Origin: Lachnospiraceae bacterium 10-1
GTDB taxonomy: Bacteria; Bacillota; Clostridia; Lachnospirales; Lachnospiraceae
NCBI GenBank assembly: GCA_000403495.2
Contig: KE159818.1
Coordinates: 124,001-188,000 of the forward strand
Direction: 5' to 3'
DNA: 64,000 bases
In this document: piece after piece, positions 53,071-62,721 of the stretch
How the letters are laid out: each line of letters starts with the position of its first letter
How positions within the stretch are numbered: the stretch's first letter is position 1
The notes under the pieces: generated by a model
Seen by the model: only the letters and a program-made list of their open reading frames with translations
What the model was told of the DNA's origin: nothing
Database searches by the model: none
Program-made: the position numbers and the translations under genes

Positions 53071-53160
53071 TCAAATGGACATGCCGGCACGTCTGCCTGG
53101 CTTATTGCCCGCGGAAATAAAAACAGCACTACGGTCTCCGGTATCCATCCTGGAAATCAT
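53071..53160 (-). CDS. Possible small ORF (29 aa)
   Basis: On the minus strand, ATG at 53160 with AAGGA seven bases upstream opens a 29-codon frame: MISRMDTGDRSAVFISAG then NKPGRRAGMSI. It lies between lacM and the charged protein gene and overlaps the hairpin at 53116-53168. No family recognised. The peptide is hydrophilic with a GRRAG tail. It may be a real small protein or chance. Confidence 0.3.
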   Translation of the reverse strand: MISRMDTGDRSAVFISAGNKPGRRAGMSI

Positions 53161-53168
53161 AATGCTGT
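53116..53168 (-). terminator. Probable terminator after lacM
   Basis: Minus-strand stem ACAGCATTATG (53158-53168) with CGTAGTGCTGT (53123-53133), 11 pairs including two G-U, followed by TTTTTATTT. It begins 74 bp after the lacM stop. Confidence 0.6.
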
Positions 53169-53241
53169 CCTTAGCTGCGTTCTCACATTCATAACAAGAA
53201 TATTTTATTTTAATGTTTATCGGCATGTCACATTCAAATGT

Positions 53242-54213
53242 TTAGGGCATAATTTCAAAAGAAAAACATATATCTTTATCTCCATATACCCTGTATGATT
53301 CTTCCACATCCGCTCCCCAGCTGTCAATTCCTCCCACACCTCTTACTGCCCCAAATATGCACAAAACCGTCCTTCTTATTATAGGAAGTTCCTCCTGATG
53401 AAGCGCATTTTCCAATTCCTGCGCTGTATAGGGCAAACAGCTAAATGCAAATGGCTCATTTAAGGCTGAAAACTTAAGGCAAAATAAATCCTTATCCTTT
53501 GCCAAATTATCCAGCACCTGGCGTCTCCTTATTTCCACCCATTTTGTGTCCATATGCATTCCACAGTCCTGGGGAACCAGATAGGGGGTAACCGGAAGTC
53601 CTTCCACATGAAAAATTCCTTTTTCTCCGCCGGCTTTTCTATCCGGATAGGTTTCTCCGCTAAGCCCTTCATAGCTGTATCCTTCTGCCTTTGCGGGCAT
53701 GATAAAACGTATTCCGAAAACAGGAAGTTCTGGCAGTCCTTTTTTTCCTTCATATTCAGCCTTTACAGATATTTTTCCTCCAACGCCAACTTTATAAGAT
53801 ACTTTTACATTTGTTTTGGGATATGTGATGGTTTCGTAGAGAAATGTTACCAATACCTCCTTTGCCCTTTCCTCATGTCCAAATCGGTTATTTACCGGCG
53901 CAATCGGCAAAGGACCTTCTTTTCCATCCACTGTCACCGTAATTTCCACACAGTCCATAAACAAATCCGCGCTCATCCACATTCCTGATTTTAATCCAAA
54001 CTTATTTCCCCTGTCATTGTCGGTGAGGGCTCGCCAGAAGGCAGGTTTTGGTGTTCGGTAAATCCACTCCTTTCCATCAATACACAGGGATTCCAGGCCG
54101 CCCGTCTGATAGGAAAAAATATAATGAAATACTTTTTTACCGGCATTCCCCCAAATTCCCAGAGTGCAGTCTCCATAAATAATTTTAAGCAGATTTTTAT
54201 TTCCAGCGTCCAT
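53242..54213 (-). CDS. lacM: Beta-galactosidase small subunit LacM
   Basis: A 323-residue protein equal to domain 5 (Bgal_small_N) of LacZ. Diagnostic parts are GLESLCIDGKEWI, PKPAFWRALTDNDRGNKFG and GGIDSWGADVEESYRV. It carries Trp and other residues that complete the active site of the large subunit. The start codon lies inside the 3' end of lacL: the 17-bp overlap is the same as that reported for lacLM of lactic acid bacteria. This is a genuine two-subunit enzyme, not a broken lacZ. Confidence 0.9.
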   Translation of the reverse strand: MDAGNKNLLKIIYGDCTLGIWGNAGKKVFHYIFSYQTGGLESLCIDGKEWIYRTPKPAFWRALTDNDRGNKFGLKSGMWMSADLFMDCVEITVTVDGKEGPLPIAPVNNRFGHEERAKEVLVTFLYETITYPKTNVKVSYKVGVGGKISVKAEYEGKKGLPELPVFGIRFIMPAKAEGYSYEGLSGETYPDRKAGGEKGIFHVEGLPVTPYLVPQDCGMHMDTKWVEIRRRQVLDNLAKDKDLFCLKFSALNEPFAFSCLPYTAQELENALHQEELPIIRRTVLCIFGAVRGVGGIDSWGADVEESYRVYGDKDICFSFEIMP

Positions 54214-56131
54214 AATAGTACCTCACTTCCTGCATGGCAGGCTTTTCAGTTCTGTCAGCAAACACAATTCCGTTTCCTGAAAATTCATAATCAGACGGAC
54301 GGTCATCAAAATCTCCTCCATAGCGCAGTACCTTTGCCCCCGTCGCTTCATCCTTTACCAAAATTGCCTGATCAATAAAGTCCCAGATAAATCCGCCCTG
54401 ATACATATCAAATTCATCCAGAAGTTTTATATATGAGCCCATTCCTCCCAGAGAATTTCCCATATCATGCATATATTCACATAATATAAAAGGCTTCTTT
54501 GGCTGATTTTCCAGGTATTCTTTTACCTGCTCCGGTGATGCGTACATACGGCTTTCCACATCTGAAATGGTATCCTCATAATCCCGGTTATGAAATATAC
54601 CTTCATAATGCACCAGCCTTCCATCCGCTTTTTCTTTAAAATAAGCATTCATTGCTTCCAAATTATCTCCCGCATAAGATTCATTACCTAAAGACCAGAA
54701 TAAAATGGAAGTATGATTTTTAAATACCTCAAAATTAGTCCTTGCCCGATCCAATACTGCTTCTTTCCACTCAGGGATGCTTCCCGGCACATTCCAGGAA
54801 GGCTCTACAGCTCCCATTTTCTGCCAGCTTCCGTGAGACTCCAGATTGGTTTCCGCCATTACATAAATGCCCTTTTCATCACAAAGATAATACCAGGGAA
54901 TCTGATCAGGATAATGGCAGGTGCGCACCGCGTTGATATGGTTTTTAAGGAAAATATTTATATCTTTTTCCATTTCTTCCATGCCAATGCAGCGCCCTTT
55001 TTCTGCACTCCATTCATGACGGTTGACACCATTTATAACAAGACGCCTGCCATTTAACAAAATGATTTTATCCCGAATTTCTATTCTTCTAAATCCTGCC
55101 AAATGGGGAACCACTTCCAGTACCTCGCCGGCTCCATTATGTAATTTTATAATAAGCTGATAAAGGTATGGATTTTGATTATCCCAGGGATGCACTCTTC
55201 CAATTTCCTGTCTTTCCAATTTTCCATATAGCTTCTCATCCTGAATCTGAAATTCGTCTCCTGCAAAGCTCACCCGCCAGTTCATAAGGGAACATCCCTC
55301 ATGATCTTTTAAGCTGATTTCTGCCCATCCGTCCAGAACTTCCTTTTTTATAAATTTCTCTTCTCCGGAAATTACTAAATTTACAGATAAGCTCCCTGTT
55401 CCCTCTTCTGAAAGCTCCGGCTTAATCCATAAATCTTCCAGATGCAACCTTGGTTTTCCATATAATGTTACATTACGGAAAATTCCAAAAAACCGGAAGA
55501 AATCCTGATCTTCCAAAAAAGCTGCTGTGCTTCTCTTGTGCACTTCCACCGCCAGACGATTTCCATTTTTCCTGATATAGGGTGTCAGATCAAACTCCGA
55601 CGGAGTAAAGCTGTCTTCCGCATATCCTATAAAGTGCCCATTAAGCCATACATATGCCGCCTGCTCTACTCCCTCAAAGCAGATCACCACCCTTTTGTCA
55701 ATAAGTCCTTCTTCCAGATCAAATTCCCTGATATAAGATCCTACCGGATTGTAAGAAGCCCTGCTGAACATTCCTTTCCACTCCATGCCTTCATCCAGTG
55801 AATAAGCAGGTCTTCTGTAAAAATGTCCTTCCCAGGGGTACATAGTATTGATATAATGAATCTTATCGTACCCTGCCATTTCAATATGACAGGGTACATT
55901 AATAGTATCATAATTCTTATCGTCAAAACCTTCTTTGTAAAAATCAACAGGCCTTTCCTGTGCATTTTTCGAATAGTGAAATTTCCAGACACCATTTAAA
56001 GACTGCTTCAACATACTGCTTCCTTTTTGCATTTCCAGCTCATTTTGATAAAACCGGTGATCACTATGGGGCGGAAGCTGACCAACACGAAATATTTCCG
56101 GATCATCCAGCCACTTGATTTCTGCTTTCAC
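54197..56131 (-). CDS. lacL: Beta-galactosidase large subunit LacL (GH2)
   Basis: A GH2 beta-galactosidase lacking the C-terminal domain supplied by LacM. The jelly-roll and Ig-like domains lead to the TIM barrel with NGVNRHEWSAEKGR, FWSLGNESYAGDN (acid/base Glu) and FILCEYMHDMGNSLGG (nucleophile Glu). Both catalytic Glu are intact. It ends at the YYGRWK stop that overlaps lacM by 17 bp. I favour the GTG at 56131 (GAGG six bases upstream) over the ATG at 56143, which has no ribosome site. It acts intracellularly on lactose or other beta-galactosides brought in by the upstream importer. Confidence 0.92.
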   Translation of the reverse strand: MKAEIKWLDDPEIFRVGQLPPHSDHRFYQNELEMQKGSSMLKQSLNGVWKFHYSKNAQERPVDFYKEGFDDKNYDTINVPCHIEMAGYDKIHYINTMYPWEGHFYRRPAYSLDEGMEWKGMFSRASYNPVGSYIREFDLEEGLIDKRVVICFEGVEQAAYVWLNGHFIGYAEDSFTPSEFDLTPYIRKNGNRLAVEVHKRSTAAFLEDQDFFRFFGIFRNVTLYGKPRLHLEDLWIKPELSEEGTGSLSVNLVISGEEKFIKKEVLDGWAEISLKDHEGCSLMNWRVSFAGDEFQIQDEKLYGKLERQEIGRVHPWDNQNPYLYQLIIKLHNGAGEVLEVVPHLAGFRRIEIRDKIILLNGRRLVINGVNRHEWSAEKGRCIGMEEMEKDINIFLKNHINAVRTCHYPDQIPWYYLCDEKGIYVMAETNLESHGSWQKMGAVEPSWNVPGSIPEWKEAVLDRARTNFEVFKNHTSILFWSLGNESYAGDNLEAMNAYFKEKADGRLVHYEGIFHNRDYEDTISDVESRMYASPEQVKEYLENQPKKPFILCEYMHDMGNSLGGMGSYIKLLDEFDMYQGGFIWDFIDQAILVKDEATGAKVLRYGGDFDDRPSDYEFSGNGIVFADRTEKPAMQEVRYYYGRWK

Positions 56132-56158
56132 ATTTAACCTCATTTCTTTTTAATGAAA

Positions 56159-56992
56159 TTATTCTTTTACCGCACCTGCCGCCACTCCTGCCAGAATATA
56201 CTTCTGGAAGAAGATATAAATTGCAATTGTGGGAATCATGATAATTATAATGCCTGCTGCCAGTGTCTGCCACGAACCCTGCTGTGCATTGGCGTAATTC
56301 ATTAAAAATGTAGTCAGCGTACGCAATTTGTTTTTGGGCATATATAAATAAGGAATATACATATCATTAATGATATTAATTGCCTTTATAATACATACGG
56401 TTGCAGTTGCCGGTGCCAGCAGCGGAAAAATTATTCTTACAAACAGTCCAAAATAAGAACATCCATCCAAAAGCGCCGCCTCATCAAGCGCCACAGAAAG
56501 CCCTGAAATAAATTGTCTGTAAATATACAACTGCATCAGATCCGAAGCCACATAAATCACGATAGGCGCCCATATGGTATTATACAAATGAAGTCCCTAT
56601 ATAATCTGGAATCTGGCAATTTCAGTTACAAAAGTAGGAATCAGCATGCCCATGAAAAACAGCGCCACAACAATATTCTTTCCTTTAAACTCAAAACGCT
56701 CTATAATAAACGCGGTAATTGTACCAAACATTACATTAAAGAAAAGGGAAATCAGTAAAATAATGCCGGTATTTTTAAATCCCAGTATTAAATATTTATC
56801 GGTAATTACATCCTTAAAATTTTCAAAGGTTATTTTATTTAATGCCGGTAAAAGCAGCGGCGAAGTGGTGGCCATATCTCCTTTTGTTTTAAGCGCGGCA
56901 AAAAGGGTGAGGAGAATCGGCGCTAAAACAATTAAAACCATGCACAGACATACGATCTGCTTCATGATCTGTGTTAATAATCTTTTATGCAT
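56159..56992 (-). pseudogene. ABC sugar permease (MalG type) with in-frame amber stop
   Basis: The two halves of a MalG-type permease lie in the same reading frame (834 bp, 278 codons), interrupted by a single TAG at 56597-56599. The sequence reads EIARFQII, stop, GLHLYNTIWAPIVIYV; in relatives this position is Lys or another residue in a F-Q-x-I-x-x-L-x-L-Y-N-T motif. The EAA loop (ALDEAALLDGCSYFGLFVRIIFPLLAPA) and the C-terminal GAVKE lie after the stop, so the truncated product would not couple to an ATPase. No other damage is visible, suggesting a recent nonsense mutation, read-through, or a base-call error. The ATG at 56992 has GGAGG upstream. Confidence 0.85.
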
Positions 56993-56994
56993 AC

Positions 56995-57888
56995 CTATTT
57001 CCTCCTATCCTTCAAAACAATCCCATGAATCAGGAAATTTTGAACTACATAAATGATAATAATCATAAACATTATCGCTACTGCCATAGTAGATGCAAGA
57101 CCAAAATTGGAGAACGTAAATGCGGTCTTTATCGTATATAAAGTAAATGTGGAAGATGCATAACCCGGTCCTCCGGCAGTCATTACAAAAGGTATATCAA
57201 ATACCTGCAGCGCACCTCTGATATTATCAAACAGTACAAAATCAACCATCAGCATAATAGCCGGTATCTGTACATATCGGAAAAGCTGCCAGGTATTTGC
57301 CCCGTCCACTTCTGCCGCCTCTAGCACATCCTGAGGAATTGACTGAAGTGCGGCCATAAACAAAATCACATGATAACCGCTGAATCTCCACAAGGATACA
57401 AAGGCCAGCACATAGTTTACAATTTGGGGATCAGACAGCCAGCTTCTAATGAAGGATTCCAGATGAAGTGTTGTTAAAATAGCATCAAATGCCCCATTAA
57501 TAGGTGAAAAGAAGTAGGAAAATGCATAGGATATTGCTACCCCGTTAATTATGTACGGCATAAATACTATTGTCTTGTAAAATTTTGCTGCCCGAAGTTT
57601 TCCTGTGAGCAGTACGGCAAAAGCCAGCTCAACAAAAATCATAAAGAAATGAATCACAAAATATACAGCGTTATTTTTCAGCGACATCCAAAGATCTTTA
57701 TTTTGGAACATGGAAATATAATTCTCAAACCAGATAAAATCTTTTTCTGCCGAGTAACCATCCCAATTGGTAAAACTCATTCGAAATAAGTCAATTGCAG
57801 GAAAAACGACAAATGCAACCAATAGCAGCATTGGAATTATCAATGACGCTATGATAAACTGTCTCCTTTTTTTGCTAAGTTTACTCAT
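56995..57888 (-). CDS. ABC sugar permease, MalF/UgpA type
   Basis: A 297-residue permease with six predicted helices. The EAA loop is VLEAAEVDGANTWQLFRYVQIPAIM; NYISMFQNKDLWMSLKNNAVYFV precedes helix 2, and PFVMTAGGPGYASSTFTLYTI is the conserved segment before the last helices. It is encoded between the binding protein and the damaged MalG-type gene, sharing the same direction. Substrate is probably a galactoside, judging from lacLM. A stem-loop separates it from the binding-protein gene. Confidence 0.9.
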   Translation of the reverse strand: MSKLSKKRRQFIIASLIIPMLLLVAFVVFPAIDLFRMSFTNWDGYSAEKDFIWFENYISMFQNKDLWMSLKNNAVYFVIHFFMIFVELAFAVLLTGKLRAAKFYKTIVFMPYIINGVAISYAFSYFFSPINGAFDAILTTLHLESFIRSWLSDPQIVNYVLAFVSLWRFSGYHVILFMAALQSIPQDVLEAAEVDGANTWQLFRYVQIPAIMLMVDFVLFDNIRGALQVFDIPFVMTAGGPGYASSTFTLYTIKTAFTFSNFGLASTMAVAIMFMIIIIYVVQNFLIHGIVLKDRRK

Positions 57889-57910
57889 AACTACCTCCCG
57901 GTAATGATGT

Positions 57911-57931
57911 GGGGCTGCTTTATGCAGCCCC
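57911..57931 (-). other. Intercistronic stem-loop between binding protein and permease genes
   Basis: GGGGCTGC, 5-nt loop, GCAGCCCC. On the transcribed (minus) strand it is not followed by a T-run, so it is more likely an mRNA-stabilising or attenuating hairpin that raises binding-protein levels over the permeases than a full terminator. Confidence 0.65.
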
Positions 57932-57958
57932 GCTTTTTGTTATCAATTTTAATCCAGT

Positions 57959-59341
57959 TTACTGGATACCTAATTTTGCTCTTGCATCCGCCCACTTTGT
58001 ATCCAACTCTGCCAAAGCGGCATCCAGGTCGAAGCCTTCTGTCATCATCTGTGCTCCCAGCTTCTTATAATCAAATGTTGTTTCATTTTGAATTGCAGTA
58101 AAGTCATCGCCGCCACCATCATACATAACCAGAACCATATCCGGGCAAAGCGCATCAGCCTCTGCCAAAACAGGATCTTTCTCCTTGGGGAAATTGGTCA
58201 TTGAGGAAGCAGATGATACATAATTTATGTAAGAAGGATACCATGCGTCTGAATAAAACCATTCTACAAATGCAACTGCAGCTTCCGGATTTTTGGAATG
58301 TGTAGTTACGCCCATAAAGGAATCTCCCTGAACAATAACATTATAAGGATCGGATTCCGAATTTCTTGTAGGAAGATAAAATGTACCAAGCTGTGAAATA
58401 TCTTCTGCTCCTGCCTGAATGTTCTGAAGTCCCCAGTCTCCCAATTCCAAAATTGCAGCATTTTTTGTTGCAAAAAGTGATGTTACCTGATCATTTCCAA
58501 GACCTAAAGGATCTTTTCCAAGTACCCCTGACGTAAACAGTTCATAAACCTTTTTATAGGCCTTATTAATATCTGTTCCTTCTGCAAAAGGTGCATCCAT
58601 AGATGCCATTGTATTCCAGTTCTGTCCATTTGCAGACTCAAGTGCAGGCATAAACTCCATATAAGGATAATCCGGCCATTCATCCTTTAATCCACAGGCA
58701 ATTGCCATAAAGTCCGGATTGTCTTTTCCATAGTAATCCTGCAGTGTTTTTGCTGCCGCTTCAAACTCCGGCCAGGTAGTAGGCACTTCTACTCCTGCCT
58801 CTTCAAACATGTCTTTCCAGTAAAATACATATTCATATCCGGAAGTCATGGGAATACCAAGTACCTTCCCGTCCAAAGCATAACCGGCTGCCAGCTCGTT
58901 GTTAGCACATGCTGTGGTTCCAGATAAATCAATTAAATAGTCCTTAAATCTTGATAAGGTAAAGGGCTTGTTAAACATAACGTCAGGAAGCTGATTTGCA
59001 GATGCCCGCATTTTCATTGCATTCCAGTACTCAGAGTCATCCTTAATCTTTTCCACCTCAATATCTATATTAGGATACTGTTCCTGAAATTTGCTTACCA
59101 TATCATTTTCTTCAATAAAGTCATTTAAGTTGTTATCCCAGATAGCAAAAGTCAATGTACCGCTTAAATCTTCATTTACTGCAGGTGCACTTTCTCCTGC
59201 GCTTTCTGTGCTTTCAGTCTGTGTCTGCTCAGCAGCAGGCGCATCGTTATTGCTGCTTTGAACTTCCTTGTCTCCGCATCCTGCCAATAAAGATACTGAT
59301 AATGCACATGTTAAAATAGATGCAAGTAATCTTTTTTTCAT
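57959..59341 (-). CDS. Extracellular sugar-binding lipoprotein of the galactoside importer
   Basis: A 460-residue group-1 solute-binding protein. Signal and lipobox VSLLAGC are at residues 16-22, followed by a Ser/Glu/Gln-rich linker and LTFAIWDNNLNDFIEEN at the start of the mature fold. TWPEFEAAAKTLQDYYGK and ALESANGQNW with AAILELGDWG are typical of carbohydrate-binding members. The gene leads the importer-lacLM operon; about 190 bp upstream separate it from the regulator. Ligand is inferred to be a beta-galactoside from lacLM linkage. Confidence 0.92.
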   Translation of the reverse strand: MKKRLLASILTCALSVSLLAGCGDKEVQSSNNDAPAAEQTQTESTESAGESAPAVNEDLSGTLTFAIWDNNLNDFIEENDMVSKFQEQYPNIDIEVEKIKDDSEYWNAMKMRASANQLPDVMFNKPFTLSRFKDYLIDLSGTTACANNELAAGYALDGKVLGIPMTSGYEYVFYWKDMFEEAGVEVPTTWPEFEAAAKTLQDYYGKDNPDFMAIACGLKDEWPDYPYMEFMPALESANGQNWNTMASMDAPFAEGTDINKAYKKVYELFTSGVLGKDPLGLGNDQVTSLFATKNAAILELGDWGLQNIQAGAEDISQLGTFYLPTRNSESDPYNVIVQGDSFMGVTTHSKNPEAAVAFVEWFYSDAWYPSYINYVSSASSMTNFPKEKDPVLAEADALCPDMVLVMYDGGGDDFTAIQNETTFDYKKLGAQMMTEGFDLDAALAELDTKWADARAKLGIQ

Positions 59342-59520
59342 ATCAGTTGATACCTCCCATATTTTTTTGTCAATGTTTTTCAGTTGGCCAAACTGTGTTT
59401 ACAGGATAGCAATATGTTATTTTTCCTGCTATTTCTTTTTTTCATTTTTCTTGATATTTTTTCAGATGTTTTAAAAAACGATTTTTGATTTATGGTAAGT
59501 TTTTTTGATTAAAAGTAAGA

Positions 59521-59545
59521 AAAACCATGCATTTTACATGGTTTT
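59521..59545 (-). terminator. Terminator overlapping the end of the AraC regulator gene
   Basis: AAAACCATG and CATGGTTTT enclose a 7-nt loop; on the minus strand the stem continues into TTTTTCTTACTTTT. The left (5') arm overlaps the last codons of the regulator gene. Confidence 0.75.
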
Positions 59546-61788
59546 CCGATACATTGCCGGTGTAACTTTATTTAACTTTTTAAACATTCTGTTAAAATGC
59601 TCTACATTATGATATCCCACTATCTCAGATATCTCGTATACTTTAAAGGTAGTTGTTTTTAAAAGTTCCTTTGCTTTCTGCATCCTTAAGGCTGTCAAAT
59701 AAGAAGAAAATGTTTCCCCTGCTTCTTTAGTGAATCGATTCGTAAAGTATTTTTCATTTAATCCCACATATTCCGCTACTTTTAGTAAAGATAACTCCGG
59801 ATCTTCATAATGATCCGATATATAACGCTTTGCCTTAATAATCACGTCCGTTTCCGACACATTAAGCTTGGAAGCAGAATAGTCCATGATCCATGCAAAA
59901 TAATTGGTAAGCCACAGCTTCATACTCCTGCTGTCCTCAATCCGCCCTATTTTATCCCGATAATTATATTGCTGTCCAAATATATCAGCGAAATTGGAAT
60001 TATCACTGCTAAAACGGTTTCCAATGGCCAAAATCAGGGCAAACACCATTTTTCTGTTTTTATGCATATCCTGATTTGTAAATTCTGCAAACATTTTTTC
60101 TTTCTCTTCCGCCAGATTTTTTTCATCTGCAATATAAAGCGCTCCTGCTATCCTTTCATATTTCTTTGCCATCTCCAGAATATCCTGTTTCTCCTGTCTG
60201 TCCACGCTTAAATCAATCATAGCGCCTTCACCAAAAAGATGCCTTAGACATATCTTTTCTTTTATATCCTGAATGCCTCCCTGGAAAACTTCATACCCAA
60301 AAAGCTTTTCACTTATGCAAACTGAAATTTTAGCCTCAAATTCCTTTCCTGCTTCCCTTTGCAGCTCCCTTACCATTTTTGTAATCCTGTCTATATATTC
60401 CTCCTCCATCACTCTGTAAAAGACAAAGATAAAACGGGATGTTTCAATGTAGGCAAAGCACCTTGAAGCATATCTTGGATTTCTTTCAAAGCTGTTCTTT
60501 AAATTCAGTATCAGATCTTTTTCATTTTCCGCCTGATTTTCATAGGTAACATAAAGCCCCAGCAAGACATAATCTTCTATGAAAAACTCTTTTATTCTCT
60601 GGTTCACTTCCTTTGGTGTCATTTCTTTTTTCATCATAGCGGCAAAATATTCTTCCGGTTTTAAATCAATACTACGGATTCTCTCCTCGTATTCTCCGAT
60701 TAACACCTTAAGCCGCCTCACCATCGCATTAAACTGGTGAATCATTCCCCGCACCTCAGACTGTCCGCTGGGCGAAATATGTATATCAAGATTTCCCTCC
60801 TCTACCTGCTGCAGTCCTTTACTCATCTCCTCAACAGGCTTTACAATACTTCTAAGAAAGTATCTGGAATAATACCCGGCAAACATAAGCACAGCAATTG
60901 CCGCAAAAAGTACTAATATTGCACTGTTCCAGTACTCCACTGTCAAATCTTTGGTTTTTATATAACTTTCAATATACCAAACGTTGTCATTAAGCTCCAG
61001 AGGTGTCTTTACACAGGTATATTTCTTATCATATATATTTATTTCATCATAATCTTCCAAGGTGGAAAATATAAGAGTTCCTTCCTCATCCCTGATTTGT
61101 GTGATGCCAAGTTTATTTTTTCCTGCAAGATAGCTTTGATTATATTCGCGTATCCGATTGGCCGCATCGGTAGATTGATAAAAAACTACCATTTCTATTT
61201 TCTGGGAACGATCTGTGGTCACATCCGGCGCCAATGCAAAAACCAGAATCAAAAGATCCTTTTTTCCTCCCACATACAAATCATTTAAAGATACCGTATC
61301 ATAATGTCCCAGACAAACTGTGTTGCTTTTTTCAAGCGCCTTTTGATACCAGACCATCTGTCTGATTTCATCACCTGTACGATTTATTTCATTTTTGATA
61401 TACGTCCGCTTCCATCCTTCATATAAAACTCAACTGAAATAATATCTTTTACAGGTTCCAATGCCAGATTTCCCGCCTGCTGAAGCTTTTGTTCATATTC
61501 ATAGCGTCTACTGTAATCAAAAGTGTCTGTTTCTGCCGCATAGGCAAGTATTTCACTGTTATTTGTATTAATCAAATGTGAAAGCCGCATTGACATTACA
61601 TCAATATCAGACTGCAGCTTTGTAATTACAGTTTCCTGTGCCTGCTTAATATTCTCAATAGCCTGACGTTTAAACTGCTTGTTAAGGATAAAAAGTGCAA
61701 TCAAAAGTACAATCAGGATCGGAATAACTATAAAGCATAAAAAGGAAAAATAATATACTGTTTTTAAAGGTAGTTTCCTTTTTTTCAT
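59534..61788 (-). pseudogene. AraC-type membrane sensor-regulator with frameshift
   Basis: One gene read in two frames. Part 1 (61788-61384, 134 aa): membrane helix (about residues 12-35) and the start of an extracellular Cache-like sensor, ending in a stop shortly after EFYMKDG. Part 2 resumes about 10 codons upstream of 61357 as RTYIKNEINRTGDEIRQMVW, the natural continuation, then the rest of the sensor, a second helix (about 61357 minus 450 bp), HAMP, a YesN-like middle region and a C-terminal AraC double helix-turn-helix (LLKVAEYVGLNEKYFTNRF, VYEISEIVGYHNVEHFNRMF). The shift lies around 61400-61420. Intact, it would sense an extracellular sugar and activate the neighbouring importer-lacLM operon. 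It begins 8 bp after tcdA. Confidence 0.8.
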
Positions 61789-61796
61789 ATTTAATT

Positions 61797-62576
61797 TTAC
61801 CTTTCTGTTTGTCTAAAATTGATCAGATCTTTCACTACCTCGCCTGCCATAATAAGTCCTGCCACAGAAGGTACAAAAGCGCTGCTTCCCGGCGTCTGCC
61901 GGCGCCTGTTTTCTGCGTTTTCTGCCATCCCGTTCTCCTTACATCCCTTGTCCGGCAGACCTATGGATATTGTGTCACATTTTACAGGCGCCAGAGGCAG
62001 TTCCTTTGAATAAACTACTTTCAGCCTGCTTATTCCTCTCTTTTTTAATTCCCGGCGCATCACCTTTGCAAGAGGACAGATACTGGTCTCATAAATATCT
62101 GCCACTTCAAATGCAGTTGGATCCGCCTTATTGCCTGCTCCCATAGAACTGATAATGGGAACACCTGCTTTATCTGCCCTGACTGCAAGCTCTATCTTTC
62201 CTGCCACCGTGTCAATAGCATCCACCACATAATCATACTTGGAAAAGTCAAACCGGTCAGACGTTTCCGGCAAAAAAAAGACCTGATATTTATGGATAAC
62301 CACATCCGGGTTAATTTCTTTCATTCTCTCTTCTGCCACGTCCACCTTATATTGTCCCAGCGTCTTATGAGTAGCAATAATCTGACGATTTAAATTTGAT
62401 AAGCACACTTTATCATTGTCAATAATATCTACTGATCCTACGCCGCTTCGTACCAGCGCCTCCAGGGCATGGCCTCCCACTCCGCCAATTCCAAACACTG
62501 CCACCTTTGCCTGCATAAGCTGCTCCACTGCCTTTTTCCCAAAAAGACGCTCCGTCCTTGAAAACTGCTCCCACAT
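61797..62576 (-). CDS. tcdA: tRNA threonylcarbamoyladenosine dehydratase
   Basis: A 259-residue E1-like (ThiF/MoeB fold) enzyme that cyclises t6A37 in tRNA. The ATP site is FGIGGVGGHALEALVRSGVG; DNDKVCLSNLNRQIIA and DAIDTVAGKIELAVRA are conserved, and ISSMGAGNKADPT plus ICPLAKVMRRELKK identify the TcdA/CsdL group rather than ThiF or MoeB. The ATG has AGGAGA eight bases upstream. Its stop overlaps the ribosome site of the damaged regulator gene, so the two may be co-transcribed by chance of position; no functional link is apparent. Confidence 0.93.
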   Translation of the reverse strand: MWEQFSRTERLFGKKAVEQLMQAKVAVFGIGGVGGHALEALVRSGVGSVDIIDNDKVCLSNLNRQIIATHKTLGQYKVDVAEERMKEINPDVVIHKYQVFFLPETSDRFDFSKYDYVVDAIDTVAGKIELAVRADKAGVPIISSMGAGNKADPTAFEVADIYETSICPLAKVMRRELKKRGISRLKVVYSKELPLAPVKCDTISIGLPDKGCKENGMAENAENRRRQTPGSSAFVPSVAGLIMAGEVVKDLINFRQTER

Positions 62577-62683
62577 GCTCTGTCTCCTTTTCTAATCGAT
62601 AATCATACCCATAAATGAAATGAATTCTTTGTCAATGTTTCTCTTCAAAGCCTTCCTGTCATATCCTGTTTAAGATATACAAC

Positions 62684-62709
62684 ATGTGCGGCAGTTTCCT
62701 GCCGCACAT
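62684..62709 (-). terminator. Hairpin after glgP
   Basis: Perfect 11-bp stem ATGTGCGGCAG (62684-62694) and its complement (62699-62709) around a 4-nt loop, directly after the glgP stop. The T-run on the minus strand is poor, so termination strength is uncertain. Confidence 0.65.
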
Positions 62710-62721
62710 ACGCAACTTTTA

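Noticed and set aside
53242-56143. Frameshifted lacZ pseudogene
   Set aside because: The domain split and 17-bp overlap match functional LacL/LacM pairs, and both catalytic Glu residues are intact.
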